Assembly (NCBI GenBank): GCA_022181065.1
Contig: BQMY01000116.1
Span: 1-64,000 of the forward strand
DNA length: 64,000 bases
DNA from: Melioribacteraceae bacterium
GTDB lineage: Bacteria; Bacteroidota; Ignavibacteria; Ignavibacteriales; Melioribacteraceae
Reading direction: 5' to 3'
Shown here: positions 28,024 through 35,968 of the stretch, piece by piece
How positions within the stretch are numbered: position 1 is the stretch's first letter
Layout: every line of letters begins with the position of its first letter
Notes under the pieces: generated by a model
The model's input: only the letters and a program-made list of their open reading frames with translations
Told to the model about the DNA's origin: nothing
The model's database searches: none
Program-made: the position numbers and the translations under genes

Positions 28024-28062
28024 GTCCTCCCATTTATTAAAGGGGAGGATTTAGGAGGGGTT
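28024..28062 (+). repeat. Dispersed element, family R2
   Basis: TCCTCCC, ATTTATTAAA, GGGGAGGA, TTT, AGGAGGGG, TT. The left strand can pair with either right strand. Related copies at 40393, 48900 and 49211 have TCCTTCCC/GGGAAGGA/AGGATGGG. Confidence 0.65.
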
Positions 28063-28314
28063 GTTTGTGAAACCCTGACATCGAGCGCGATCCGCTACAT
28101 CTAATAAAATGTTCAGGAAGTTTTATCCATTGACTTAAGACTTTCGACCATACGAGGTGTCTGAGTGAAATCGCCTGCCCCGGAAGGCGGGGGTGCGACT
28201 CAACAACTCCTAATAACTACATGCCAGTCAACAATCCTGAAAGCTCTCCGGAAAAAAACACTTTCTTCTTCTACCAATCTGTTCTATAAACATAGTACTC
28301 AGCACCTAAAAAAA

Positions 28315-28343
28315 ATCCCCCGACAGATCAACCACCGGGGGAT
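28315..28343 (-). terminator. Terminator at the distal end of the cassette array
   Basis: ATCCCCCG and CGGGGGAT, perfect 8-bp arms. Read on the minus strand it is followed by a run of eight T (28308-28315), so it would stop leftward transcription leaving the cassettes. Confidence 0.75.
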
Positions 28344-28464
28344 AAATAATTTTCACATCGTCTTTAAGTCTTTTGACTAAAGACTGTCGACTTATGACTT
28401 ACAACTATTTAATAAATAATCAAATAAAAATTTATACCAATATTGTTTATAGCTGCAAATAAAC

Positions 28465-28595
28465 TTATAACCCATCATGCATAAGGCGCCTGACCCAACG
28501 TATTGTAAATAAAAGAGTTATACACACCGGGACTTAAAATGTGGATAACCTCGACTCACCCAAAGGGTTAGGTCGGGTTGATGCGGTTGTTAGGC
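28465..28595 (-). repeat. attC-like recombination site 1 (distal)
   Basis: 131 bp. On the minus strand it opens with the R'' box GCCTAAC and closes with R' GTTATAA. Between them are an imperfect inverted repeat (ACCCGACCTAACCC against GGGTCAGG) and an inner stem (GGTTATCCACA against TGTATAACTC). The sister sites share the pattern. The Fic stop codon lies inside R''. Confidence 0.82.
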
Positions 28596-29663
28596 GTTTT
28601 CTTTTGATAATAATTTGAACAATGGCTCATTTATATAGTAATTCCCCGGGCCCAACTTTTCCTTCTTTAATAATCCATCTTCCGCCAGTTTATTTAAGTA
28701 GTTTGCAGCCGTTAAACGTGTAACACCTAAATCATTTACTAAAAACTCTATTTTTGTATACGGGTGTTTAAAAAGGTTATTCAACAAATCCTGACTGTAA
28801 AATTTATAATTCTTTCGGATTTTGTGTTTATAATCCATCATAAGACTCTTTATTCCAAGAATTAGCTCGATTGTTTCTCTCGAAATCTCCTCTATTCCGT
28901 GAATAATGAAGAGCAACCACTCCTCCCATGATGAATCTTCCCTTACCTTCTGAAGGAGACTGTAATACTCACTTTTATGTTTTATTATATATCTGCTTAG
29001 ATACAATATTGGGACTGTTTGTAATTCTTTTATTATGAGATATAATATATTGATTATTCTTCCCGTTCTACCATTACCATCATAAAATGGATGTATACTC
29101 TCAAATTGATAATGCATGATTCCCAATTTCACCAGTGGATCATATGGACTAAGACTATCATCATTTATAAAATTCTCAAGATTGGATAAATAGTTCACGA
29201 TATCAGTGTGGTTTTGTGGTGGAACGTAAACAGTTTCACCTGTCGTAAGATTTTTTATTGAAGTTCCTGGTAACTTCCTGATTCCTGCTTTATTCTTTTC
29301 TAATTCACCTTGAATTTCTATGATAGTTTTCGTGGTTAATAATTGGTTCTCTTTTACGAGCTCATAACCTCGTCGCAATGCAACAACATAATTTTGGACT
29401 TCCTTTGCCGAAATAGAATTAAAAGAATCTAAATTTAACTCTGATTTGTAGATGTCATCATGGGTGGTTATTATGTTTTCGACTGCTGAACTATCTTTGG
29501 CCTCCCGAATACTTAATGTATTTATTAATATGTTTTGATTTGGCATTGTGGAGGCAATACCCTTTAATTCGGCAAGAGCTGAATGAGCACTCGGTAAACT
29601 TTTGAGAATATTTATTGTTTCTACATTTTTATCTGGGGGTAATTTTGGTAATTGCCAACTCAT
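28590..29663 (-). CDS. Fic-domain protein with C-terminal winged helix (integron cassette)
   Basis: 357 aa from the ATG at 29663, chosen for its AGAGGTG ribosome site; an in-frame start 48 bp upstream is weaker. Seen: an inhibitory helix motif SSAVEN (S/TxxxE(G/N) type), the Fic core HPFYDGNGRTGR (His191 in this numbering) and a C-terminal winged helix (YTKIEFLVNDLGVTRLTAANYLNKLAEDGLL). Family role: AMP transfer onto protein hydroxyls, held in check by the inhibitory helix. The winged helix suggests DNA binding and self-regulation. The stop TAA falls inside the attC R'' box. Confidence 0.92.
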   Translation of the reverse strand: MSWQLPKLPPDKNVETINILKSLPSAHSALAELKGIASTMPNQNILINTLSIREAKDSSAVENIITTHDDIYKSELNLDSFNSISAKEVQNYVVALRRGYELVKENQLLTTKTIIEIQGELEKNKAGIRKLPGTSIKNLTTGETVYVPPQNHTDIVNYLSNLENFINDDSLSPYDPLVKLGIMHYQFESIHPFYDGNGRTGRIINILYLIIKELQTVPILYLSRYIIKHKSEYYSLLQKVREDSSWEEWLLFIIHGIEEISRETIELILGIKSLMMDYKHKIRKNYKFYSQDLLNNLFKHPYTKIEFLVNDLGVTRLTAANYLNKLAEDGLLKKEKLGPGNYYINEPLFKLLSKENA

Positions 29664-29674
29664 AACACCTCTTA

Positions 29675-29722
29675 TGTATAGGAAATTAAATATTCTATAC
29701 AAAGATAACACCTTGTGTATAG
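29675..29722. promoter_or_regulatory. Triple TGTATAG half-sites before the Fic gene
   Basis: TGTATAG at 29675-29681, its inverse CTATACA at 29695-29701, and TGTATAG again at 29716-29722. They lie just upstream of the chosen Fic start. The roughly 20-bp centre spacing fits an operator, perhaps for the Fic protein's own winged helix. Confidence 0.5.
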
Positions 29723-29766
29723 TTTTTCCACTTTTCTTTACATAGGGGATTCTTACAAATTTCTGC

Positions 29767-29888
29767 GCCTAACCCATCATGCATAAAACGCCTGACCCAA
29801 CATATTGTAAATAATAGAGTTATACACAGCGCTACTCAAATTGTGGATAATCCTGGCACACCCGAAGGGTTAGGTCGGATTGTTATGT
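29767..29888 (-). repeat. attC-like recombination site 2
   Basis: 122 bp. Minus strand: R'' ACATAAC, then CAATCCGACCTAACCC, an inner stem GGATTATCCACA..TGTGTATAACTC, GGGTCAGGCG, and R' GTTAGGC, a perfect match to the attC core consensus GTTRRRY. Closely similar to site 1. Confidence 0.82.
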
Positions 29889-29901
29889 TGCTTACTTTAC
29901 A

Positions 29902-29928
29902 TTGACTTTATCATTATTTTGATATAAT
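29902..29928 (+). promoter_or_regulatory. Probable promoter of the toxin-antitoxin pair
   Basis: TTGACT, a 15-bp spacer and TATAAT, 33 bp before the antitoxin start and just outside attC site 2. A private promoter would explain expression against the cassette orientation. Confidence 0.5.
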
Positions 29929-29961
29929 TTAAATAATTAAGTAATAATTTGAGAATCCTAT

Positions 29962-30234
29962 ATGCCTATTATAAAACCTATTTCGGATTTAAGAAACAAA
30001 TCAAAAGAGATTTCTGATCTTGCCCGTAACTCAAATGAACCAATTTTCATTACAAAGAACGGTGAAGGGGATTTAGTTGTCATGTCTATGGCGCATTATT
30101 CTCATTTAGAACTGAAAATTGATTTATTAAGCAAACTTGCCATAGCTCAGAAACAAAGAAATGAAGGAGACAAAGGCAAATCACTAAAAGATGTAATGAC
30201 AAATATTAGAGCGACGATTAATGCCAGCAGATAA
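29962..30234 (+). CDS. Phd/YefM-type antitoxin (integron cassette)
   Basis: 90 aa. N-terminal Phd/YefM fold: IKPISDLRNKSKEISDLARNSNEPIFITKNGEGDLVVMSMAHY, then a charged flexible tail that in the family wraps around the toxin. Role: DNA-binding antitoxin that neutralises the toxin encoded next and represses the operon. Overlaps the toxin gene by 14 bp. Oriented against the attC direction, as stand-alone toxin-antitoxin cassettes can be. Confidence 0.88.
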   Translation: MPIIKPISDLRNKSKEISDLARNSNEPIFITKNGEGDLVVMSMAHYSHLELKIDLLSKLAIAQKQRNEGDKGKSLKDVMTNIRATINASR

Positions 30235-30529
30235 ATTCCAGATTAGACTCCTAAGTATCGCTGAAGAAGATTTCACAGAAATCATTTCATTTATCGCATT
30301 GGAAAATCCCGATGCTGCTATGCAAACTGCTAATATTATTGAACATAATTTAGAGCTACTTTCAGAAAATCCTTTTTTGGGTAGAACCCCGCGTGATATT
30401 GACATTCGAAACTTGGGGTACCGATATATAATTGTCCAAAATTACCTGATCTTCTATACGATAGAAGAAAAGACAATCTTCATTCATCGAATTTTACATC
30501 ATGCGAGGAACTATAAAAAGTTGCTTTGA
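30221..30529 (+). CDS. RelE/ParE-superfamily toxin (integron cassette)
   Basis: 102 aa. Pattern of the RelE/ParE plasmid-stabilisation fold: FQIRLLSIAEEDFTEIISFIALENPDAA, ENPFLGRTPRDID, YRYIIVQNYLIFYTIEE, FIHRILHHARNYKKLL. Family role: ribosome-dependent mRNA cleavage (RelE) or gyrase poisoning (ParE); the sequence does not decide between them. Its stop is 7 bp from attC site 3, so the pair fills its cassette tightly. Confidence 0.88.
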   Translation: MPADKFQIRLLSIAEEDFTEIISFIALENPDAAMQTANIIEHNLELLSENPFLGRTPRDIDIRNLGYRYIIVQNYLIFYTIEEKTIFIHRILHHARNYKKLL

Positions 30530-30536
30530 TTCTGCA

Positions 30537-30667
30537 ATATAACCTATCATACATAACCGCGACTTGCCCAACTGAAGTTGGTTAGAACGACTGCCCCGCG
30601 AAGACTAAAATGTTGATAACTTCGGCGCACTTGGCAAGGCAAGTTCCGGTTGACGTGGTTGTTATAA
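30537..30667 (-). repeat. attC-like recombination site 3
   Basis: 131 bp. Minus strand: R'' TTATAAC, AACCACGTCAACCGGAACTTGCC, an inner stem, GGGCAAGTCGCGGTTATGTATGAT in two parts, then R' GTTATAT. Same length as sites 1 and 4, with a more diverged centre. Confidence 0.78.
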
Positions 30668-30886
30668 GTTTTGTTTTATTTATTTCTTAATCGACAGATA
30701 GCCGTTTTTTCATGACAGTTAATTCTTGTGGCGTAGCAGATTACGAGCTACTTTCCTCTTAAACAGAGATAAAGTAAATGAATGTGATAAACCTGTAATT
30801 GCCCCGAAAACCTGCAATGATATATCCAGATTGTTAGTATTTTGTAGTTTATATTATTCAATTATAAATTTGAATTGAAATTCACT

Positions 30887-31342
30887 TTAACATAAGTGTT
30901 TCTTCAATCCTTCATGAGAGGCTTTGAAGCCAATCTTTGTATAAAACTCGATGGAATCGGGTCTTCTTTTATCAGTGGTTAGCTGCAGTAAATGAGCGTT
31001 CCTTTCTTTTGCTCTGTTTACTGCCCAGTCAAGCATCATTCTTCCAATGCCTCGCCCCCTTTTGTCCTTTCTTATTCTGACAGCTTCTATTTGTGCCCGC
31101 AAACCGCCACAATACGTTAGATATCGAATAAATGATAACTGCATGGTTCCGATAATTTCTGCATTGTCATTTTCAACAACTATAATTTCCTGGTTTGTAT
31201 CATTCTCTATTTGTTTATATGCAGTCAGGTATTCCTTGGGTAGTGGGTCCTGAAAGACTTCTCTCGTTTTGCCAAGTTCATCCTCAACTAACATTTCTAC
31301 AATGCTTATGAGGTCTTTAGTGGTTGCCTTCCTGATTTTCAT
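30887..31342 (-). CDS. GNAT-family N-acetyltransferase
   Basis: 151 aa from the ATG at 31342; an in-frame TTG 24 bp upstream is the alternative. GNAT motif A with acetyl-CoA pyrophosphate loop RKDKRGRGIGRMML, motif B RPDSIEFYTKIGFK. Role: acetyl transfer from acetyl-CoA to an amine; the substrate is unknown. Almost directly follows the beta-propeller lipoprotein gene. In integrons acetyltransferases are frequent cargo. 219 bp without a gene separate its stop from attC site 3. Confidence 0.88.
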   Translation of the reverse strand: MKIRKATTKDLISIVEMLVEDELGKTREVFQDPLPKEYLTAYKQIENDTNQEIIVVENDNAEIIGTMQLSFIRYLTYCGGLRAQIEAVRIRKDKRGRGIGRMMLDWAVNRAKERNAHLLQLTTDKRRPDSIEFYTKIGFKASHEGLKKHLC

Positions 31343-31343
31343 T

Positions 31344-32213
31344 TCAATTGTTTTTAAGGTTCTCAATTATTTGGGAATCCACCCAGAATATATCTACATT
31401 TTCATAGCTATCTGATCCAATATTCCTCGAGAAAAAAAGATATTTGCCATCCGGTGAAACAAAAGCGGAAGCCTCCCAGGCGCTCGTATTTATTTTGTCC
31501 CCCAAATTGATAGCTTCTCCCCAGGAACCATTTTCTTGCCTGAAACTTATATAAATGTCCGAACTTCCATATCCTTTTTCTTTTACAGCATCCCAAAGTA
31601 AATAAGATTCATCAGGAGCAATAAAAGGATGGTTCAGATTTTTAATTCCGGAATTGATAGTTTGATCCAACTCACGTGGAGATTCGTACTCACCATTTAC
31701 CAAACGTGAAGACTTTAAGGGGAAGTCCGGCTTTTCTTTGTAGTAGGAGTCAAAATAATACGTACCATTAGCCGAAGACGAAAGGCGCATAATGGGCAAA
31801 TCATTAAATGGTGCTTCAAGCTCTTTTAATTCTGACCATCCTGTTTCGGTACGCTCCATATATCGCCTGCCAAGGTGCATTATTTTACCATCGTGAGAGA
31901 TAACAGGCTGCCCAACCCATTTCGAAACAACAGACTCTTCCCAATTATTATTCTTATTTTTTAATACTACAAACGTGGCTTTTTCATACTTTCCACCCAC
32001 ACGTATAAAATAAAACTCCTTTAAATCCGGTGTGAAGGCACCACTATATTCATAATATTCCGTACAAACAATACCGGGAGCAAAAGGCTCGGGGATTAAA
32101 CCCGGCGTACTTTTCCCGGGGTAAAGATTTTCATTGTTACTGCACGCACTAAATAAAAATGCGAAAGCCAGAAGTACAATAACGCGCTGGTATTTCATTG
32201 TTCTATTTTTCAT
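31344..32213 (-). CDS. WD40-like (PD40) beta-propeller lipoprotein
   Basis: About 289 aa. The start at 32213 (MKNRTMKYQR) or the Met five codons later gives a normal signal; a longer reading begins 66 bp upstream. Lipobox FLFSAC. Repeats of the PD40 type: SGAFTPDLKEFYFIR, GQPVISHDGKIMHLGRR, NHPFIAPDESYLLWDA, ASAFVSPDGKYLFFSR. The last is a textbook propeller blade. Role unknown; such lipoproteins often bind or sense envelope ligands. Confidence 0.8.
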   Translation of the reverse strand: MKNRTMKYQRVIVLLAFAFLFSACSNNENLYPGKSTPGLIPEPFAPGIVCTEYYEYSGAFTPDLKEFYFIRVGGKYEKATFVVLKNKNNNWEESVVSKWVGQPVISHDGKIMHLGRRYMERTETGWSELKELEAPFNDLPIMRLSSSANGTYYFDSYYKEKPDFPLKSSRLVNGEYESPRELDQTINSGIKNLNHPFIAPDESYLLWDAVKEKGYGSSDIYISFRQENGSWGEAINLGDKINTSAWEASAFVSPDGKYLFFSRNIGSDSYENVDIFWVDSQIIENLKNN

Positions 32214-32290
32214 ATTAATATATTCCTGTTCCAAATACTTATTACAACTATTTTTATAGTAAAAAAAGAAAACAGACATTGTATTTATAA

Positions 32291-32692
32291 CTATGCCTGA
32301 ACCGGTTTTGCCACATTGAATTTCCAGTATGCAGCGACAATAAGTATGTATTCAACTCCGATAAGCCAGAAACCCGGGTCTCCAAAAAATGTGAGATGAT
32401 TTCCACCATTCGGGATAATGAATACGGGAACGGTGATGATTGCATCGAGTACAATCGCACTCAAAAATAGCACACTTCCCAAAACTAATCCGTGAGTAGT
32501 GTTCCCTCTGCGATAGTAAAGGTAAGCTCCTGTGTAAGCAGCAGGAATTAATGCTGCCATAAGTACAAGATTTGCCTGAAGATCAGGATCGTCTATGATA
32601 GGTACAAAGTATGACCCGACAAATGCAATGATTCCGAGAACATAAATGACCAGACAACTAATTATTACATGTTTTATATTTATATTTTTCAT
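32291..32692 (-). CDS. Small four-helix membrane protein
   Basis: 133 aa with four predicted membrane helices (about 8-28, 42-60, 68-90, 108-125). No family is certain; it resembles small DUF5367-type Bacteroidota membrane proteins. The TTHGLVLGSVLFL and DAIITVPVFIIPNGG segments are distinctive. Within the large cassette block between attC sites 3 and 4, same strand as its neighbours. Confidence 0.6.
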   Translation of the reverse strand: MKNINIKHVIISCLVIYVLGIIAFVGSYFVPIIDDPDLQANLVLMAALIPAAYTGAYLYYRRGNTTHGLVLGSVLFLSAIVLDAIITVPVFIIPNGGNHLTFFGDPGFWLIGVEYILIVAAYWKFNVAKPVQA

Positions 32693-32750
32693 TCTACTTA
32701 TATTCCATATTTATTGATTGAAAACGAATCATATTGCTATAAATGCAAAT

Positions 32751-32776
32751 AGTATCGGGCTATTAAGCCCGCTACT
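32751..32776. repeat. Hairpin between cassette-block genes
   Basis: AGTA..CGGGCT-ATTA-AGCCCG..TACT. There is no clear T-run, and it is unlike the attC sites. It may end transcription of the NmrA-like gene or be an mRNA processing hairpin. Confidence 0.45.
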
Positions 32777-32797
32777 ACTTATTATTAGCAATCAAGT

Positions 32798-33637
32798 TTA
32801 ATTATTATCTACTTCCTGATTCCAGACACCGGTTTTTATAGTTTTCGCGACATAATCCCTGAAATTCGTTGCTTCTCTTCCAAGCACCTTTTGCACATCA
32901 TCCGACACCACCTGGTTATCAGGATTTCCTAAAACTTCTTCAAACAGATAGCTAAACAACCAGATATATGAATCAGGTAATCCGGCGGCTTTCATTCCAT
33001 CTTTGAATTCTTCTATGGGAATAGGCTGATAACAAATTTCCTTTCCTATTCCAGAAGCCATTATTTCCACCGCTTCCTTGAAAGTCATTTTCCTTGGACC
33101 GGTTACTGTTACGGTTTCTCCATTATAAGCATCATCCAAAAGAACTTTTGCTGCTACCCCGGCGATATCATCAGCATCCACAAACGGAATTTCTGCCTCC
33201 GGCATTGGCAGGGCAACTACACCATTTAGTATAAACTCCAGGAATGCACCCTCACTAAAATTTTGGTTGAACCAGGAAGCTCTCACAATTGCATAGTTCA
33301 ATCCTGAATCCGCAACAATCTGCTCGCAGGCTTCTGCTTCTTTTTCACCTTTTCCCGAGAGTAAAACCACTTTTTCCAATCCGGCTTTTAAAGCTTTATC
33401 AGTTAGTGTTTTTATCGCAGTTCTTGCTCCCGGTACTGCCAAATCTGGATAATAGACTATATATGCACGGTCCATGTCCTTTAATGCGGCATCATAGGTA
33501 TCCGGATTTTCCCAGTCAAATGCCGGATTAGTTTTTCTACCTGCAATTCTCACATCGTGACCTGATTGTGACAAGTTCTTTGCTACACGGCTACCGGTCT
33601 TACCAGTGCCACCAATTATTAAAATTTTTTGTTCCAT
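32798..33637 (-). CDS. NmrA-like NAD(P)-binding protein
   Basis: 279 aa from the Met at 33637 (GGAG ribosome site); the upstream Met is poorly placed. Rossmann loop ILIIGGTGKTGSRVAKNL, then VVLLSGKGE, RASWFNQNF, PFVDADDIAGVAAKVL and TGPRKMTFKEAVEIMA. This is the atypical SDR/NmrA group of NAD(P)H-dependent reductases or redox sensors. It lacks the SDR YxxxK at the classical place. Probably co-transcribed with neighbours and perhaps controlled by the AraC-type regulator 2 kb upstream. Confidence 0.85.
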   Translation of the reverse strand: MEQKILIIGGTGKTGSRVAKNLSQSGHDVRIAGRKTNPAFDWENPDTYDAALKDMDRAYIVYYPDLAVPGARTAIKTLTDKALKAGLEKVVLLSGKGEKEAEACEQIVADSGLNYAIVRASWFNQNFSEGAFLEFILNGVVALPMPEAEIPFVDADDIAGVAAKVLLDDAYNGETVTVTGPRKMTFKEAVEIMASGIGKEICYQPIPIEEFKDGMKAAGLPDSYIWLFSYLFEEVLGNPDNQVVSDDVQKVLGREATNFRDYVAKTIKTGVWNQEVDNN

Positions 33638-33687
33638 ATTTATATTGTGCTCCATATTTTTTAAGATTAAAATGTTTCAGAATTTCA

Positions 33688-34734
33688 TTAGTTACAATTC
33701 GTACTCAATTCCTGATATTCAGAAAGTGAGACGGTTGGAATCTCCTGGTCAATATTGATTTGAATGCATGTTAAACCTGGATTGCGATCCACCCTGAGGT
33801 CCACGAGATTGGGGTTGCTGCTTACACTCAACTCCGACAAAATATTTCCGGATATGTAAAGGTGGCTCAAATTATTGTTTTGCCCGAGGTCGATGGTTTC
33901 TATTTGATTGTCGGAAAGCATCAGCGTTTCAAGTATTGAATACTTAGCCAGGTTGATGGAAGAGAGCTTATTGCCTGTTAATATTATACCTTTTAGCTTA
34001 CCTGCGTTTTCGACCTCAAAGAATTCCAAAAGATTGTTACCGGCAAGCACTATTTCAATGCTCTCACTTTTGAACGAGAGTGAATCCAGCAGATTCCAGG
34101 ACAGATCGAGTTTTTTCAAATTATTTAGCTTTGACAGCCCATAAATGGAATACAGCTCATTTGCCTGAAGTAGTACCGTATCCAAAAGAGTGTTATGGCT
34201 AAGATCAATATCTTCTATCAGATGCCCTGAAGCAGACAAGTAAGTAAGGTTGGTAAACCCCTCAATACCTGTCAATTCCTCAATGTACATATTGGAAGCA
34301 GATAAGGTTAGATCTAAATGAGTAACTCCCAGAGCATCTGTTTGGGAAATTTTTTGATTGATTACTCCATCTGAATCTATGTTTTGCTCAACTAGTATAG
34401 ACTCAAACTGATTGTCAGGAATGTTTACGAAATCATTGACGGGAGCTGTGAGTTCACTCTCTTTATCACAGGAAACAGTTAAGAAAAGAAGTGAAATCAA
34501 ACTTAAAAGGGAAATCACGCTTCCTGAAAATTTGGTGCCTCCTGTAAAATCCGATTTAAATTTACTTTTAACTTTCCATTGCTCATCCGTTTTTCTTGTT
34601 TTTACGATTCGAGAATATAGCCCATTTTGTTTCAGACTATCTTCTACCGGGCTGTTATTAGTATTTCCGGCACTTCCGGTTCCCATAATATTGGCTTTCA
34701 TTTTGTTGTAAATTTTGCTTAAATAATTTTTCAT
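33688..34734 (-). CDS. Leucine-rich-repeat lipoprotein with a long leader
   Basis: 348 aa. Leucine-rich repeats run from about residue 130 to 330 (LKKLDLSWNLLDSL, LKGIILTGNKLSSI, LETLMLSDNQIETI, LSHLYISGNILSEL). A hydrophobic segment with lipobox LTVSC lies at about 71-89, so about 70 basic, polar residues precede the signal-like helix. No nearer in-frame start codon is seen. Role unknown; LRR lipoproteins usually bind surface ligands. Confidence 0.72.
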   Translation of the reverse strand: MKNYLSKIYNKMKANIMGTGSAGNTNNSPVEDSLKQNGLYSRIVKTRKTDEQWKVKSKFKSDFTGGTKFSGSVISLLSLISLLFLTVSCDKESELTAPVNDFVNIPDNQFESILVEQNIDSDGVINQKISQTDALGVTHLDLTLSASNMYIEELTGIEGFTNLTYLSASGHLIEDIDLSHNTLLDTVLLQANELYSIYGLSKLNNLKKLDLSWNLLDSLSFKSESIEIVLAGNNLLEFFEVENAGKLKGIILTGNKLSSINLAKYSILETLMLSDNQIETIDLGQNNNLSHLYISGNILSELSVSSNPNLVDLRVDRNPGLTCIQINIDQEIPTVSLSEYQELSTNCN

Positions 34735-34814
34735 AAAGCAAAATTACGCGGGAAGCTAGAGTAATACTTGACTCTTAAAGCCAAACTTATGACACTTTGC
34801 GCCAGAGGGATGTT

Positions 34815-35804
34815 TTATTGGATTTTACGAAATTCTGCGGGAGACTGATTCGTCCAGTTTTTGAAGGCGCGACTAAATGCGCTTTGTTCTGAAAAACCGG
34901 TTTCAAAAGCAATTTCAGCAATACTTCTTGCCGAGTTTTTAAGGAGGTCTTTTGAAACTTCTTCCTGAGCCCTCTTAATCAGGTCTCTAAAAGTAAGGCC
35001 ATTTTCAGATAAGCGGCGGGTAAGTGTACGCCTGCTCATACCCATTATTTGCCCTATTTGCTCAACACCGGGGATTCCACTTGGAAGAGCATCACGAATG
35101 AGGTTCTCAACATCATTAACTATTTTATTCCCGCTTAACTCAACGCCTCGTGTTTCTTCTTCAACTCTTTCAACCAGAAATCGATTAATGCTTTCATCAG
35201 CTTTTGCGGTTCTCCTTTCCAGGTCTTCCTTTTTGTACGCAATGTAGTTATGCGGTTGATTAAATTGGATGGAACAGTTGAAAGCCCTTATATAATCGTC
35301 AAGTTTTTCCGGGGGTGCATGTTTAAATGAAACTTCAACCGGGGAAATATCGGATTCTGTTATCGCTCTGAGCACAACAACCACAGCTGAAAATGTAGCC
35401 TCATTGGATAATTCGATCCCCCGGCGATACGCCTCGCGATTTAAGAAAATTCGAGATATTTCTATATCCCTATCAACCTTGAAAAAATAGGTGTTTGACA
35501 ACAACTTGAAATATCGTTCACTTCGTTCAAAAATTTCACCGGCCCAGGAGCAAGTCTTCCATGATAATCCTAAAACACCATAATCTTCCATTTTCATTTG
35601 TTGACCGATTCTCACCGAAAATCCGGGTCCTAATTCTTTATCTAATATCTCATGAAGTTCAAAAAAATGATCTGCCGGAACCACCTGAATACTGGCGATT
35701 GAATCAATAGGTGTTGGCAGATCGAAAAATTTATCTCGAGTCATGCCTTCAGCTAAAGCATGATTTATCATTTTACGATATAGACTTATTGAGATATAAT
35801 TCAT
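34815..35804 (-). CDS. AraC-family regulator with arabinose-binding-type N-domain
   Basis: 329 aa. N-terminal ligand-binding region (residues 20-200) of the Arabinose_bd/OruR type (GPGFSVRIGQQMKMEDYGVLG), then two helix-turn-helices: IGQIMGMSRRTLTRRLSENGLTF and SIAEIAFETGFSEQSAFSRAFKNWTNQSPAEFRK. Role: ligand-responsive activator. As first gene of the large cassette block it probably regulates it. A 93-bp element shared with the next cassette lies upstream. Confidence 0.9.
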   Translation of the reverse strand: MNYISISLYRKMINHALAEGMTRDKFFDLPTPIDSIASIQVVPADHFFELHEILDKELGPGFSVRIGQQMKMEDYGVLGLSWKTCSWAGEIFERSERYFKLLSNTYFFKVDRDIEISRIFLNREAYRRGIELSNEATFSAVVVVLRAITESDISPVEVSFKHAPPEKLDDYIRAFNCSIQFNQPHNYIAYKKEDLERRTAKADESINRFLVERVEEETRGVELSGNKIVNDVENLIRDALPSGIPGVEQIGQIMGMSRRTLTRRLSENGLTFRDLIKRAQEEVSKDLLKNSARSIAEIAFETGFSEQSAFSRAFKNWTNQSPAEFRKIQ

Positions 35805-35830
35805 TTTTATTATGCTCTACTTAAAATTTA

Positions 35831-35923
35831 TTGACTAACGTCTTTCTCAATGGACTCCAACATCCCGCTACCTCTATTGTGTATAGCAGGAATTAAACAA
35901 CAATAATATACTACGTAAACTAC
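35831..35923. repeat. Leader element shared by two cassette genes, copy A
   Basis: Opens TTGACTAAC, contains CAACATCCCGCTA, CTCTATT, CAGGAAT and ends ACGTAAACTAC. It lies just upstream of the AraC-type gene. Copy B at 36967-37047 has the same blocks in the same order. Confidence 0.6.
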
Positions 35924-35968
35924 CCCGATACCAGAAGTAATTGATTTGAGTTTCACTTGTTTATAAAC

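Larger units (their letters stand above)
27743..28464. other. 720-bp non-coding stretch bordering the integron
   Basis: No credible gene. Fragments of several dispersed families lie here: a TTCGACAA..CTGAGG fragment near 27775, a CCGCCGTTGGCGG hairpin near 27893, an R2 element at 28024-28062, an AGTACTCAGCAC fragment near 28294 and a minus-strand terminator at 28315-28343. Confidence 0.6.

Noticed and set aside
28165-28380. 71-codon frame near 28.2 kb as a gene
   Set aside because: It runs through repeat fragments and the terminator hairpin, with no ribosome site or family match.
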